Source: Planctomycetota bacterium
GTDB lineage: Bacteria > Planctomycetota > Brocadiia > Brocadiales > Bathyanammoxibiaceae
Assembly: GCA_030623665.1 (NCBI GenBank)
Contig: JAUXLO010000051.1
Coordinates: 1-9,805, forward strand
Direction: 5' to 3'
DNA length: 9,805 nucleotides
Made by a program: the position numbers and the translations under genes. Under the pieces are notes generated by a model. That model made no database searches, was not told the origin of the DNA, and saw only the letters and a list, made by a program, of their open reading frames with translations. This document shows, one piece after another, positions 1-6,711 of the stretch (its first letter is position 1; each line of letters begins with the position of its first letter).

Positions 1-553
1 CAGTAAAGACGACGGTGGGGTAAAGAGTTATTTGTTTGACGTTGGCACTCAATTCTTCCTGCCACTCCATAAACCTTGCTATTTCTGTAAGCACCCGGTC
101 TGTTTCGCCAGAGACCTCCCCGGCCTTAAGGAGGTGTATGTAGAGTTCAGGAAAGGCCTTTGGGTGTTTTGCCATGGCGTCTGAGAGGTTTTGTCCTCCC
201 TGCACGTCATCTCTTATCTCTGTGAGTATGCCTTTAAACCGTGCGTCCTGTGTTTGTTCTACCAGGTCGTCAAGACCCTGGATGATGGGGATGCCTGCGG
301 AGAGCACTGTGGAGAGGTGATGGGTGAAGGTTATTACTTCTCTTTGCTTTACCTTACCTATGTAAAACGCGCGCTTTCGAGCCTTTGGTGCTCTTTCCCT
401 TTTGCCTTTCCCTTTTTTAGTCTCTGCGGCGGTGAGGAGGTAGTAGCCCATTTGGGACAGGTTTGTAGCAAGTTCTTCTTCATCTCCTGCCGCAAGTGTC
501 CCATTTACTGTCTTTCCGTAGTCGTCTATGGCGGTGTAGTTGTACTGTGCCAT
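1..553 (-). CDS. PilC/GspF-type inner-membrane platform protein, N-terminal part (partial)
   Basis: This is the first 184 codons of a type IV pilus / type II secretion platform protein; the rest lies beyond the left edge. Family members sit in the inner membrane and couple the assembly ATPase to extrusion of pilin or pseudopilin. The start reads MAQYNYTAIDDYGK, matching the short N-terminal beta segment typical of the family. A Lys/Gly/Ser-rich linker follows (about residues 46-60). Then comes the first T2SSF helical domain, with FTHHLSTVLSAGIPI near residue 75 and the family-like stretch LLKAGEVSGE near residue 140. The ATG lies 5 nt downstream of the stop of the ATPase gene, and no strong Shine-Dalgarno sequence stands close to it, so translational coupling is likely. 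GspF and PilC cannot be told apart from this fragment. Confidence 0.9.
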   Translation of the reverse strand, partial: MAQYNYTAIDDYGKTVNGTLAAGDEEELATNLSQMGYYLLTAAETKKGKGKRERAPKARKRAFYIGKVKQREVITFTHHLSTVLSAGIPIIQGLDDLVEQTQDARFKGILTEIRDDVQGGQNLSDAMAKHPKAFPELYIHLLKAGEVSGETDRVLTEIARFMEWQEELSANVKQITLYPTVVFT

Positions 554-558
554 GGGCT

Positions 559-2262
559 TCAGAACAGCCTAAGGACCTCTTCTATAGTGGTAATGCCTTG
601 TGCAACCTTTTCGACACCATCCTCCCTGAGGGTCCTAAATCCCTCTTTTACGGCTGTGGTCTTGATGACGTTGCCGTCGGCGCCTTTTATTATTAAATCA
701 CTTATTCCAGGGGTGATGTTAAGTAGTTCGAAAACACCCGTCCTGCCCCGATAGCCGGTGCCCCTGCAGTTTGGGCAGCCCCTGCCGTGGTAGAATTTTA
801 TATTACGGGTTTCTTCTTCGCTGCCGAGACGTTTTACCAGTGCCGGGTCGGGGGTTGTCTCTTCCTTGCACCGCTTGCAAATGATTCGGGTAAGTCTTTG
901 TGCTATAATTGCTGTTAGTGAGGAGGCCAGCAGGAACGACTCTACCCCCATGTCCAGAAGCCTGGGTACGGCCCCCACCGCATCGTTGGTATGAAGGGTG
1001 CTGAAGACTAAATGTCCTGTCAGGGCGGCCCTCACCGCCATCTCCGCAGTTTCGCTATCCCTTACCTCACCGACAAATATAACGTCCGGGTCCTGTCTCA
1101 GGATTGACCTGAGCCCGACGGCAAAAGTGAGACCTGCCTTCGGGTTTATCTGTGATTGACGTATTATGGGCAGCTCGTACTCAACGGGGTCTTCCACTGT
1201 TATTATCTTTCTCTCCACGTTGTTAAGGTAGGTCAGGGTGGTGTATAGGGTGGTAGTCTTGCCCGAGCCGGTTGGCCCTGTGGCAAGTATGATGCCGTGA
1301 GGTTTCTCTATGGCCTGCTTAAATATATCCAGATTGCTTTTAGAGAAGCCCAGTTCTTCCAGCCCCTTTACCAGTTTTTCCTTGTCAAGCAACCTCAGGG
1401 CCATGGTCTCTCCGAAGGTGGTGGGGAAGCTGGAGACCCTTATGTCTATAATCTTGTTGTCTACGGTGAATTTTATCCTCCCGTCCTGTGGAACCCTGGT
1501 CTCGGAGATGTTCATGCCGGACATGATTTTAACCCTGACCGTAATGGGGGATAGCAGATGTTTTGGTATGGATGGACCCTGATACAGGATGCCGTCTATC
1601 CTGTACCTGGTCCTGATTAGTTTTTCATCCGGTTCTATATGGAGGTCTGTGGCATCCTGCTTGACTGCGTAGGTTATAAGCAGGTCCAAGAGTTTTATTA
1701 CAGGGGCAACTACGGTGATATCTTCTGCAGTCTCTCCTTCGTCGCGGGTCTGCATCTCGGCCAGCCTTATGTTTTCTTCTATAAGGGTCTCGATGGGCTC
1801 GCCCCCCTCCCCAAGGACGGGGGTTTCTTGTGCCGCTCCCCCATCGGTACCGTAGCAGCGGTTTAGTGCCTCGTTGATATCGGCCTCTGTTGCTGCTGCG
1901 ACCTCTACATAGTATTTAGTTAAACCCTGTAACTCGTCTATTACTGCGACGTCGAAAATGTTTGCCATGGCGACCTTGAGGGTGCCGTTATCTACTGATA
2001 CCGGGAGGAGTTTGTGCCTGCGGGCGAAGGCCTCTGGCACTAGCTTTATCGCCTCGTCAGAGATGGGGCAGTCTTTTACCTTCAGGCACTCTACCCCTGC
2101 GTCTTGGGCCAGGGCTTCCGTGAGGGCCTCTTGACTCACGAAGCCCAGGTTGTGGAGTACCTCTCCCAGCAGGGCACCGGTACTTGCCTGTTCTCTGAGG
2201 GCGAGCTCGAGCTGGTCTTCTGTTATAAGCCCTTTCTTTATTAACATCTCCCCCAAAAGCAC
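559..2262 (-). CDS. PilB/GspE family assembly ATPase
   Basis: This is a cytoplasmic hexameric ATPase that powers type IV pilus or type II secretion assembly; at 567 residues it has the usual length. The N-terminal region (1 to about 140) is an MshEN/GspE_N-type domain with two tandem 24-residue motifs (2-25 and 31-54) separated by five residues, an arrangement known to bind cyclic di-GMP in some relatives. The ATPase core shows Walker A GPTGSGKTT (329-337), an Asp-box segment ITVEDPVEYE (354-362), Walker B with Glu399 in IFVGEVRD, and the His box GHLVFSTLHTNDA. A four-cysteine zinc site follows (Cys462, Cys465, Cys496, Cys499). The start is GTG: a stop codon sits immediately upstream in frame, and TGGAGG (2271-2276) stands 8 nt before it. 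Met6 is a poorer alternative start. The presence of PilC/GspF next door supports the role; a pilus ATPase and a secretion ATPase cannot be separated here. Confidence 0.94.
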   Translation of the reverse strand: MLLGEMLIKKGLITEDQLELALREQASTGALLGEVLHNLGFVSQEALTEALAQDAGVECLKVKDCPISDEAIKLVPEAFARRHKLLPVSVDNGTLKVAMANIFDVAVIDELQGLTKYYVEVAAATEADINEALNRCYGTDGGAAQETPVLGEGGEPIETLIEENIRLAEMQTRDEGETAEDITVVAPVIKLLDLLITYAVKQDATDLHIEPDEKLIRTRYRIDGILYQGPSIPKHLLSPITVRVKIMSGMNISETRVPQDGRIKFTVDNKIIDIRVSSFPTTFGETMALRLLDKEKLVKGLEELGFSKSNLDIFKQAIEKPHGIILATGPTGSGKTTTLYTTLTYLNNVERKIITVEDPVEYELPIIRQSQINPKAGLTFAVGLRSILRQDPDVIFVGEVRDSETAEMAVRAALTGHLVFSTLHTNDAVGAVPRLLDMGVESFLLASSLTAIIAQRLTRIICKRCKEETTPDPALVKRLGSEEETRNIKFYHGRGCPNCRGTGYRGRTGVFELLNITPGISDLIIKGADGNVIKTTAVKEGFRTLREDGVEKVAQGITTIEEVLRLF

Positions 2263-2315
2263 TTATTCGGCCTCCAGATCTTGTGGTACTATAAGGTCTT
2301 TCTGCAAAAGCGTTT

Positions 2316-2438
2316 AAGACGTATCGTCTTCGTGTCGATAGGAATTTACTTTGTTACCTTCTTCTCCACGAGGGTTTCTCGCAGGGTATATGTAATTTTA
2401 CGTCAGAGACGCAAGTCGAACCCTGAATGCAGGGGGTT
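2316..2438 (-). promoter_or_regulatory. Candidate structured 5' leader of the pilB/pilC-like operon
   Basis: Between the TATAAT box and the GTG start, the minus-strand RNA can form several local hairpins. The arms in plus coordinates are as follows. CCCTG/CAGGG lies at 2421-2434 and can extend to 2419-2438. A 7-bp stem lies at 2398-2414 with one G-U pair that works only in the minus-strand RNA. CGAG/CTCG lies at 2369-2381. AAGACG/CGTCTT lies at 2316-2330. The last hairpin competes with TATCG/CGATA (2322-2340), which shares its bases. I compared the region by eye with the cyclic di-GMP-I (GEMM) core and saw no match. It may be a regulatory leader or simply structured untranslated RNA. Confidence 0.3.
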
Positions 2439-2485
2439 TAGAGCGCCAAAGTATGACATCTTGCTGGGTCTAGACGTCTCGACGC

Positions 2486-2491
2486 ATTATA
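2486..2491 (-). promoter_or_regulatory. Candidate -10 box (TATAAT) upstream of the ATPase gene
   Basis: On the minus strand a perfect TATAAT lies in an AT-rich stretch about 45 nt past the stop of the response-regulator gene. At 17-nt spacing the -35 position reads TAGTAA, which is weak, so an activator or UP-like AT-rich DNA would be needed. Use of this promoter would give a leader of roughly 215 nt before the ATPase start. No sigma-54 GG-N10-GC element was found in this gap. Confidence 0.4.
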
Positions 2492-2536
2492 ATCTAATAT
2501 TAAAACATTTACTACAGCAAACACGTCTTGGGTTTT

Positions 2537-3907
2537 CTATTTGCCGTGCCCCGGTATCTTTATATTATATTTCTTTATTCTGTGCCATAGGCTTCTTTCG
2601 GTGATGCTAAGGAGCCTGGCGGCCTTTGCCTGAACGCCTCCGGAGTGTCTTAGAGCGTCAAGGATTATTTCCTTTTCTGTGGAGGCCAGTGTTTCATCTA
2701 TTGAGCCTTTGCTTACGGGTTCGTGCTTTTCGTCGGTGGCGGTTATATAAAGGGGCAGGCAGTCCTTGGTGATTAAGTCTCCGTTGGAGATTACGGCCGC
2801 CCGTTCAATGCAGTTCTCTAATTCCCTTACGTTTCCCGGCCAATGATACTCCATAAGCATGTCTAAGGCGTCGGAGGATACTCCGCTAATGTGTTTCTTT
2901 ACCCTTTCACCGGCTTCCTTGAAGAAATGTTCCACCAGAGGGGGTATGTCCTCTTTTCTTTCCCTTAGTGGCGGGAGATAGATGGGCACTACGTTTAGTC
3001 TAAAGTACAGGTCCTCTCGAAATTCCTTCTTCTCCACGGCCTTTTGCAGGTCCTTGTTTGTGGCGGCGATAATCCTTACGTCAACCCGAACGGTCTTTGT
3101 GCCTCCAACCCTCTCAAACTCCCTCTCCTGGAGTACCCGCAGTATCTTTGCCTGGGTGGCAATGGTCATGTCGCCAATTTCATCCAGGAATATGGTACCG
3201 TCGTTGGCCAGCTCAAACTTTCCCATTTTTTGAGCTACCGCACCGGTGAAGGACCCCTTTTCATGCCCAAAGAGTTCACTTTCCAGGAGGCCCTCGGGTA
3301 TGGCCACGCAGTTAAGTTTTACAAACGACTTTTCATGCCTTCCGCTGTGGGCGTGGATGGCCTGGGCAATAAGCTCCTTCCCAGTACCACTCTCCCCGTA
3401 TATGATGACCGATGAGTCGGTTTCGGCAACCTTGCGCACCATGGCAAAGACCTCTTGCATGGGACCGCTAGAGCCGATGATATTTTCAAATTTGTAGTTC
3501 TTCTTTATCTCATCTTCCAGGCGGGAGATTTCTATTTGGAGCCGTCTCTTTTCCAAGGCCCTTTTGATGATTATGAGGAATTCATCCAGTTTAATTGGCT
3601 TTGTGAAGAAATCGTAAGCACCTTCCTTAATTGCTTTTAAGGCTAAGTCTTTACTTCCATAGGCGGTCATAATGATTATGGGGGCGCGAGGGGCCTGCTC
3701 GTGGAGTTTCTTTATGGCGTCTATGCCGCTCATTTCCGGCAGCCTTACGTCGAGTAAAATGAGGCTGAATGTGCCTTGTTTTACCTTTGAGATGGCAGTC
3801 TCTGCGCTGGTGGCAGAGTCAACCTGATAGCCCTTCTTGGTCAAAGCTTCTCCCAGGAAGAACTGTATCCCCTGGTCATCATCAATTACAAGTATCTTGT
3901 CTGTCAT
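2537..3907 (-). CDS. NtrC-family sigma-54-dependent response regulator (PilR/AtoC-like)
   Basis: This 456-residue transcription activator is expected to be phosphorylated by the adjacent kinase and then to use ATP to open sigma-54 promoters. The receiver domain (1 to about 120) has the acidic pocket Asp9/Asp10, phospho-acceptor Asp53, Thr81 and Lys103. The AAA+ domain (about 140-375) has Walker A GESGTGK (171-177), the sigma-54-contact loop GSFTGA (218-223, a common variant of GAFTGA), Walker B LDEIG (241-245) and arginine-finger candidates Arg297 and Arg303. A Fis-type helix-turn-helix follows (about 425-450, GGVQAKAARLLSITERSLWH). The ATG is chosen because MTDKILVIDDD is the expected receiver N-terminus. 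A GAGG stands only 2 nt before it, too close to work well, so coupling to the kinase gene ending 13 nt upstream is likely. The family and mechanism are clear; the target genes are inferred from the neighbours. Confidence 0.95.
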   Translation of the reverse strand: MTDKILVIDDDQGIQFFLGEALTKKGYQVDSATSAETAISKVKQGTFSLILLDVRLPEMSGIDAIKKLHEQAPRAPIIIMTAYGSKDLALKAIKEGAYDFFTKPIKLDEFLIIIKRALEKRRLQIEISRLEDEIKKNYKFENIIGSSGPMQEVFAMVRKVAETDSSVIIYGESGTGKELIAQAIHAHSGRHEKSFVKLNCVAIPEGLLESELFGHEKGSFTGAVAQKMGKFELANDGTIFLDEIGDMTIATQAKILRVLQEREFERVGGTKTVRVDVRIIAATNKDLQKAVEKKEFREDLYFRLNVVPIYLPPLRERKEDIPPLVEHFFKEAGERVKKHISGVSSDALDMLMEYHWPGNVRELENCIERAAVISNGDLITKDCLPLYITATDEKHEPVSKGSIDETLASTEKEIILDALRHSGGVQAKAARLLSITERSLWHRIKKYNIKIPGHGK

Positions 3908-3920
3908 ATCCTCATAAAGC

Positions 3921-5396
3921 CTATGTGAAAGTAGGTAATTCTATTTCAAAGGTTGTGCCTGTGTCTTTGTGACTCTCTATCTTTATCTTCCCGCCGTGGG
4001 AGGATATGATGCGGTGGGTTATAGGCAGGCCAAGTCCGGTTCCATTAGACTTGGTGGTGAAGAATGGCAGGAATACCCTTTCTATATCCTCTGGCGGTAT
4101 GAAAGAACCGGTATTGGAGAAACGGACTATAAGCCTTTTTGACTGCGTTGCCTCTCGGGTGGAACGTTGGGTCCCATTCTCAAGGGCAGTGGTTACACGG
4201 ATACTTCCACCCTCCGGTGTGGCTTCAATTGCGTTGACAAGGAGATTTCCAAAGGCCTGGGCCAGCTTTTCCGGTCTGGCAAGAATGAGCGGCAGGTCTT
4301 TGCCCAGGTCTTCCAGCACGGCGACCTTTTTCTCCGGCATATGGTATTTGCTCATATCTATGGCCTGTTTGAGGGGGCTGTTTACGTCCATTGGTTCGGG
4401 CGCAGTAGGCTCTGTTTGGGCAAAGTCCAGCACCTCTTCTACAATCCTGTTCACGTGGTCTACTTCCTTGATAATAGTATCGGCATATTTCCTCTTGCGG
4501 TCTGTCTCTGCCATGTCTTCTCTGATGAGTTCCATCAGTCCGCGGATAGACGTCAGTGGGTTTCTTATCTCATGGGCGATGCCTGCGGCCATTGTGCCAA
4601 GTCCTGCCATCTGGTCTGCCTGTTTTATCCAGTTCCGAATGTGTTCTACTTCAGACGGGTTCTGGAAGGTTATGATAAGCCCCATGGGTCTGCCGGAATC
4701 GTCTGCCCTTGGGGTGATCCGGCCCTTTAGTCCTATAGACCCCTCTTTTTTAGGGAACTCGATGTCTTCGAAGACCTGGGGGCTGCTCTCCTTTAGGGCG
4801 TTATCTATAAGGTTTAGGAAGATATTGTTTCTGGATGATTCAAAGAATGCGGTGCGGAAGTGTTTGCCCTCGGCCTGCTCAGATTTTATGTCCAGCACCG
4901 TTTCTGCCGTTTTGTTTAAGTGTGTGATGGTCCCATCTTTGTCGAGAGTTATTGCTCCCTCCGGGAGTACCTCCAGTAGTTTACCTTCCTTCATATAATT
5001 GTCCAGGGAGGAGAACAACTCTTCGAGGGTTTTGCTTAAGAGTGACAACTCATCCGGGGCCTTAATTGTCTTGCCCGGGGCGAGCATTTCGGCCCTTTCA
5101 CTCAGCTTCTTTAGAGGTTTGGTTATGGCGTGAGCTATCATTGCTCCCGACAAAGCGGCGACGGCCGCCAAGAGAAATATTCCTAATAGTATCCATAGTG
5201 TGCCTACACTCTCACCATAGACGGGGTTTCCGGGCGGGAGAAAGAAGTACTTGCTGAAACTCAGGGCAAAATAGCCGGACGCAATGGTAAGGAGTGCAAA
5301 TACTGACGGAATTACCAGCATCAGCTTGAACCTTACCGCTGTCGGGGTCTTTCGCTTCGGAGAGCGAGGTTTTTGACGGGGACTCTTCTTCTTCAC
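3921..5396 (-). CDS. Membrane HAMP-PAS sensor histidine kinase (NtrB/PilS-like output)
   Basis: This 491-residue inner-membrane sensor kinase is the likely phosphodonor for the NtrC-type regulator that follows 13 nt later. After a strongly basic N-terminus (1-24) come two membrane helices (about 24-45 and 66-90) around a loop of only about 20 residues, so a folded periplasmic sensor domain is absent. A HAMP linker (about 90-138) and a PAS domain (about 141-250) lie in the cytoplasm and probably sense the signal. The HisKA H-box AGIAHEIRNPL carries the phospho-accepting His275. The ATPase domain has N-box Asn384 and Asn388, F-box PFFTTK (444-449) and G2 box GTGLGL (452-457). The G1 box reads SNTGSFIPP, with Asn428 where Asp is usual. 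The start is GTG, supported by GGGAGGG (5406-5412) 9 nt upstream. True PilS proteins usually have more membrane helices, so the link to pili rests mainly on gene order. Confidence 0.93.
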   Translation of the reverse strand: MKKKSPRQKPRSPKRKTPTAVRFKLMLVIPSVFALLTIASGYFALSFSKYFFLPPGNPVYGESVGTLWILLGIFLLAAVAALSGAMIAHAITKPLKKLSERAEMLAPGKTIKAPDELSLLSKTLEELFSSLDNYMKEGKLLEVLPEGAITLDKDGTITHLNKTAETVLDIKSEQAEGKHFRTAFFESSRNNIFLNLIDNALKESSPQVFEDIEFPKKEGSIGLKGRITPRADDSGRPMGLIITFQNPSEVEHIRNWIKQADQMAGLGTMAAGIAHEIRNPLTSIRGLMELIREDMAETDRKRKYADTIIKEVDHVNRIVEEVLDFAQTEPTAPEPMDVNSPLKQAIDMSKYHMPEKKVAVLEDLGKDLPLILARPEKLAQAFGNLLVNAIEATPEGGSIRVTTALENGTQRSTREATQSKRLIVRFSNTGSFIPPEDIERVFLPFFTTKSNGTGLGLPITHRIISSHGGKIKIESHKDTGTTFEIELPTFT

Positions 5397-5450
5397 AACT
5401 TTTTTCCCTCCCGACCCTTATGGATAAGAAGGGCTGGGGTCATCATAAGC

Positions 5451-5479
5451 ATTATTACCCTTAGTTATTGCTAAGTCAA
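5451..5479 (-). promoter_or_regulatory. Sigma-70-type promoter of the kinase-regulator operon
   Basis: On the minus strand TTGACT (-35; plus 5474-5479) is followed after 17 nt by AATAAT (-10; plus 5451-5456). Each box matches five of six consensus bases. Transcription would begin around 5444, giving a leader of about 48 nt before the GTG start. Confidence 0.6.
5460..5475. repeat. Inverted repeat inside the kinase promoter spacer
   Basis: CTTAG and CTAAG arms are separated by 6 nt (TTATTG). The repeat fills most of the spacer between the -35 and -10 boxes of the kinase promoter and touches the -35 box, a position where a bound repressor would block RNA polymerase. The arms are short, so chance cannot be excluded. 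Confidence 0.35.
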
Positions 5480-5512
5480 GTTGCAAATTGGCCTTGACCT
5501 CTTAGGTGCCGA

Positions 5513-5547
5513 GGGGGTATTTTGGGGTCTAGTCTGTTAAAACCCCC
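5513..5547. repeat. GGGGG/CCCCC inverted repeat with AT inner arms
   Basis: GGGGG (5513-5517) pairs with CCCCC (5543-5547). After a 2-nt bulge, TTTT (5520-5523) pairs with AAAA (5539-5542), leaving a 15-nt loop that itself begins GGGG. It lies between the two divergent promoters, upstream of both predicted starts, so it is not a transcription terminator for either gene. It could be a regulator site or a cruciform. Confidence 0.4.
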
Positions 5548-5561
5548 TTAGATGAAACGGC

Positions 5562-5590
5562 TTGTAATATTTTGCACACAGGGATATAAT
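5562..5590 (+). promoter_or_regulatory. Sigma-70-type promoter of the ferritin-like operon
   Basis: TTGTAA (-35; 5562-5567) is followed after exactly 17 nt by a perfect TATAAT (-10; 5585-5590). Transcription would start near 5597 and give a leader of about 140 nt before the first gene. An inverted repeat overlaps the -10 box. Confidence 0.65.
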
Positions 5591-5594
5591 CCCT
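5580..5594. promoter_or_regulatory. Candidate operator: inverted repeat over the -10 box
   Basis: AGGGAT and ATCCCT form perfect 6-nt arms around a 3-nt centre, covering the whole -10 box of the ferritin-like operon promoter. This is the classical position for a repressor site. It does not match the consensus I know for Fur, PerR or IdeR, so no regulator is named. Confidence 0.4.
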
Positions 5595-5663
5595 CTAGTT
5601 GCTTAAATTAAGGTCGTTGTCTTGTCGATACCCAGGTCTTCGGCTTCTGAGCGGCCTTTGTGG

Positions 5664-5678
5664 CATCCTCTGAGGATG
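5664..5678. promoter_or_regulatory. Near-perfect palindrome in the leader of the ferritin-like operon
   Basis: CATCCTC and GAGGATG are perfect 7-nt arms around a single T. The palindrome lies about 70 nt after the predicted transcription start and 57 nt before the first gene. As DNA it could bind a dimeric regulator; as RNA it could form a 5-bp stem with a 5-nt loop. A direct repeat TAAGGTCGT occurs at 5609-5617 and again at 5679-5687, directly after the palindrome. Confidence 0.4.
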
Positions 5679-5735
5679 TAAGGTCGTCTTAGGGGTAATA
5701 AAGTGAAAATACCATTCAAGAGGGGAGCGAGAGAG

Positions 5736-6152
5736 ATGGACAAGAATAAGGTTGTGGAGATACTGAATAAGGCCCTTACCGAGGAGTTAACCGCCCTCAT
5801 GCAGTATATGCAGCATCATTACCTGTATAAAGGCTCCAACGCCCAGTGCGTTAAAGAGCTCCTCAAGAAGTTAAGCTTTACGGAGATGGACCATGCCTAC
5901 AAGCTGGGCGAGAGGATAGCTACATTAGGCGGTATGCCCACCACGAAACCCAACCCCCCCGAGGTACCGAAGAAGGGCGTAGATATGTTGAAGGTGAACC
6001 TTAAGGCCGAGCAGGACGCCGTCGTGAGTTACAGGGGGTGGATTAAGGTGGTTGATGCGGAAGGGGACCCCACCAGCCGGAACATCCTGGAAGGTTTTCT
6101 GGCCGACGAAGAGGAACACGTTGCCGAGCTGGAGGCAATTTTGAGCGATTAG
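5736..6152 (+). CDS. Bacterioferritin-like diiron protein
   Basis: This 138-residue ferritin-like four-helix protein is probably involved in iron storage or iron/peroxide detoxification in the cytoplasm. All six expected diiron ligands are visible: Glu17 (in TEELTA), Glu50 and His53 (in EMDHA), Glu92, then Glu125 and His128 (in DEEEHV). Met51 sits where classical bacterioferritin has its haem-ligand methionine. The protein ends soon after the fourth helix and is about 20 residues shorter than classical bacterioferritin, so the small C-terminal helix is missing. The start is the ATG at 5736, because AGGGGAG (5721-5727) stands 8 nt before it; an in-frame GTG at 5703 would add 11 residues without such a signal. 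It heads a probable operon, with the next gene 48 nt downstream. Whether it forms a 24-subunit cage or binds haem cannot be told from sequence. Confidence 0.88.
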   Translation: MDKNKVVEILNKALTEELTALMQYMQHHYLYKGSNAQCVKELLKKLSFTEMDHAYKLGERIATLGGMPTTKPNPPEVPKKGVDMLKVNLKAEQDAVVSYRGWIKVVDAEGDPTSRNILEGFLADEEEHVAELEAILSD

Positions 6153-6200
6153 TGCGGCCCCCGGCCGAAGGAAAAGAGTTAGTCTGAAGAGAGGTCTTTT

Positions 6201-6701
6201 ATGAAGGCCAGCGAAGAGGTGTTAAGCATAATAGAATTAGGCATCCTTCAGGAGATAAAGGCCAGGGATTTCTATCGTTCCATTGCGACGCAACTGCCTG
6301 ATAAAGGCGCCAGCCTAAAGCTGAGCATCATGGCCGATACCGAGGAGGAGCATCGAAAGATCTTGGCTAACTGGTACAAGGGTCTGGTTGGACGTGACCC
6401 TGTTATACCGGAGTCTAGAAAGAAGGAAGCAAAGAGGATGGTGGCGACGCCTCCCAGGGATGCGACGCTTAAGGACGTGGTGAAACTTATCTACGAGGCA
6501 GAGGAAAAGGCCTACCGGTTCTACAAGGAAGCTGCGGAGAAGGCCGAGGGCACCGATTCTAAGAAGGTTTTTGAAAAGCTGGCCAAGATGGAAAAGAGCC
6601 ATGAGGATTTCTTCCGCGGCGAGTACCAGACGCTCGTGGAGGATGCCTCTATAAGGTTCGGTGACGAGGAAATCCCCTGGATGATAGAGGCAATGGAGTG
6701 A
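6201..6701 (+). CDS. Rubrerythrin-family diiron protein without rubredoxin domain
   Basis: This 166-residue protein has a rubrerythrin-type ferritin-like fold made of two similar helical halves. The likely iron ligands are Glu18, Glu48 with His51 (EEEH), Glu101, and Glu131 with His134 (EKSH). Rubrerythrins reduce hydrogen peroxide using electrons from rubredoxin. The C-terminal rubredoxin domain with its CxxC pairs is absent and there is no cysteine at all, so any electron donor must be a separate protein. GAGAGG (6189-6194) stands 6 nt before the ATG. The gene lies 48 nt after the bacterioferritin-like gene and 10 nt before the phosphoesterase gene, which supports co-transcription. A peroxidase role is inferred from the family; other ferritin-like functions remain possible. 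Confidence 0.85.
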   Translation: MKASEEVLSIIELGILQEIKARDFYRSIATQLPDKGASLKLSIMADTEEEHRKILANWYKGLVGRDPVIPESRKKEAKRMVATPPRDATLKDVVKLIYEAEEKAYRFYKEAAEKAEGTDSKKVFEKLAKMEKSHEDFFRGEYQTLVEDASIRFGDEEIPWMIEAME

Positions 6702-6711
6702 TTTCGGTCCG

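Noticed and set aside
191..754. A 187-codon open frame on the plus strand over the PilC and PilB ends
   Set aside because: Both minus-strand genes show family motifs in this stretch; the plus frame has none.
2398..2438. A GGTTCGA stretch on the minus strand resembling a tRNA or tmRNA T-loop
   Set aside because: The flanking bases do not form a T-arm, and no acceptor, D or anticodon arms or tmRNA tag can be placed around it.
2281..2604. A 107-codon open frame on the plus strand across the gap before the ATPase gene
   Set aside because: It overlaps the end of the response regulator, has no convincing ribosome-binding site and no known motif. The gap is better explained as promoter and leader of the ATPase gene.
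4006..4998. A 330-codon open frame on the plus strand
   Set aside because: It lies wholly inside the histidine kinase gene on the other strand, which has clear domains and motifs. The plus frame gives a Ser-rich protein without recognisable motifs and is a codon-bias shadow.
5703..5738. Upstream GTG start for the bacterioferritin-like gene
   Set aside because: The ATG at 5736 has a strong Shine-Dalgarno sequence at 8 nt and gives the family-typical N-terminus; the extra 11 residues look like untranslated leader.
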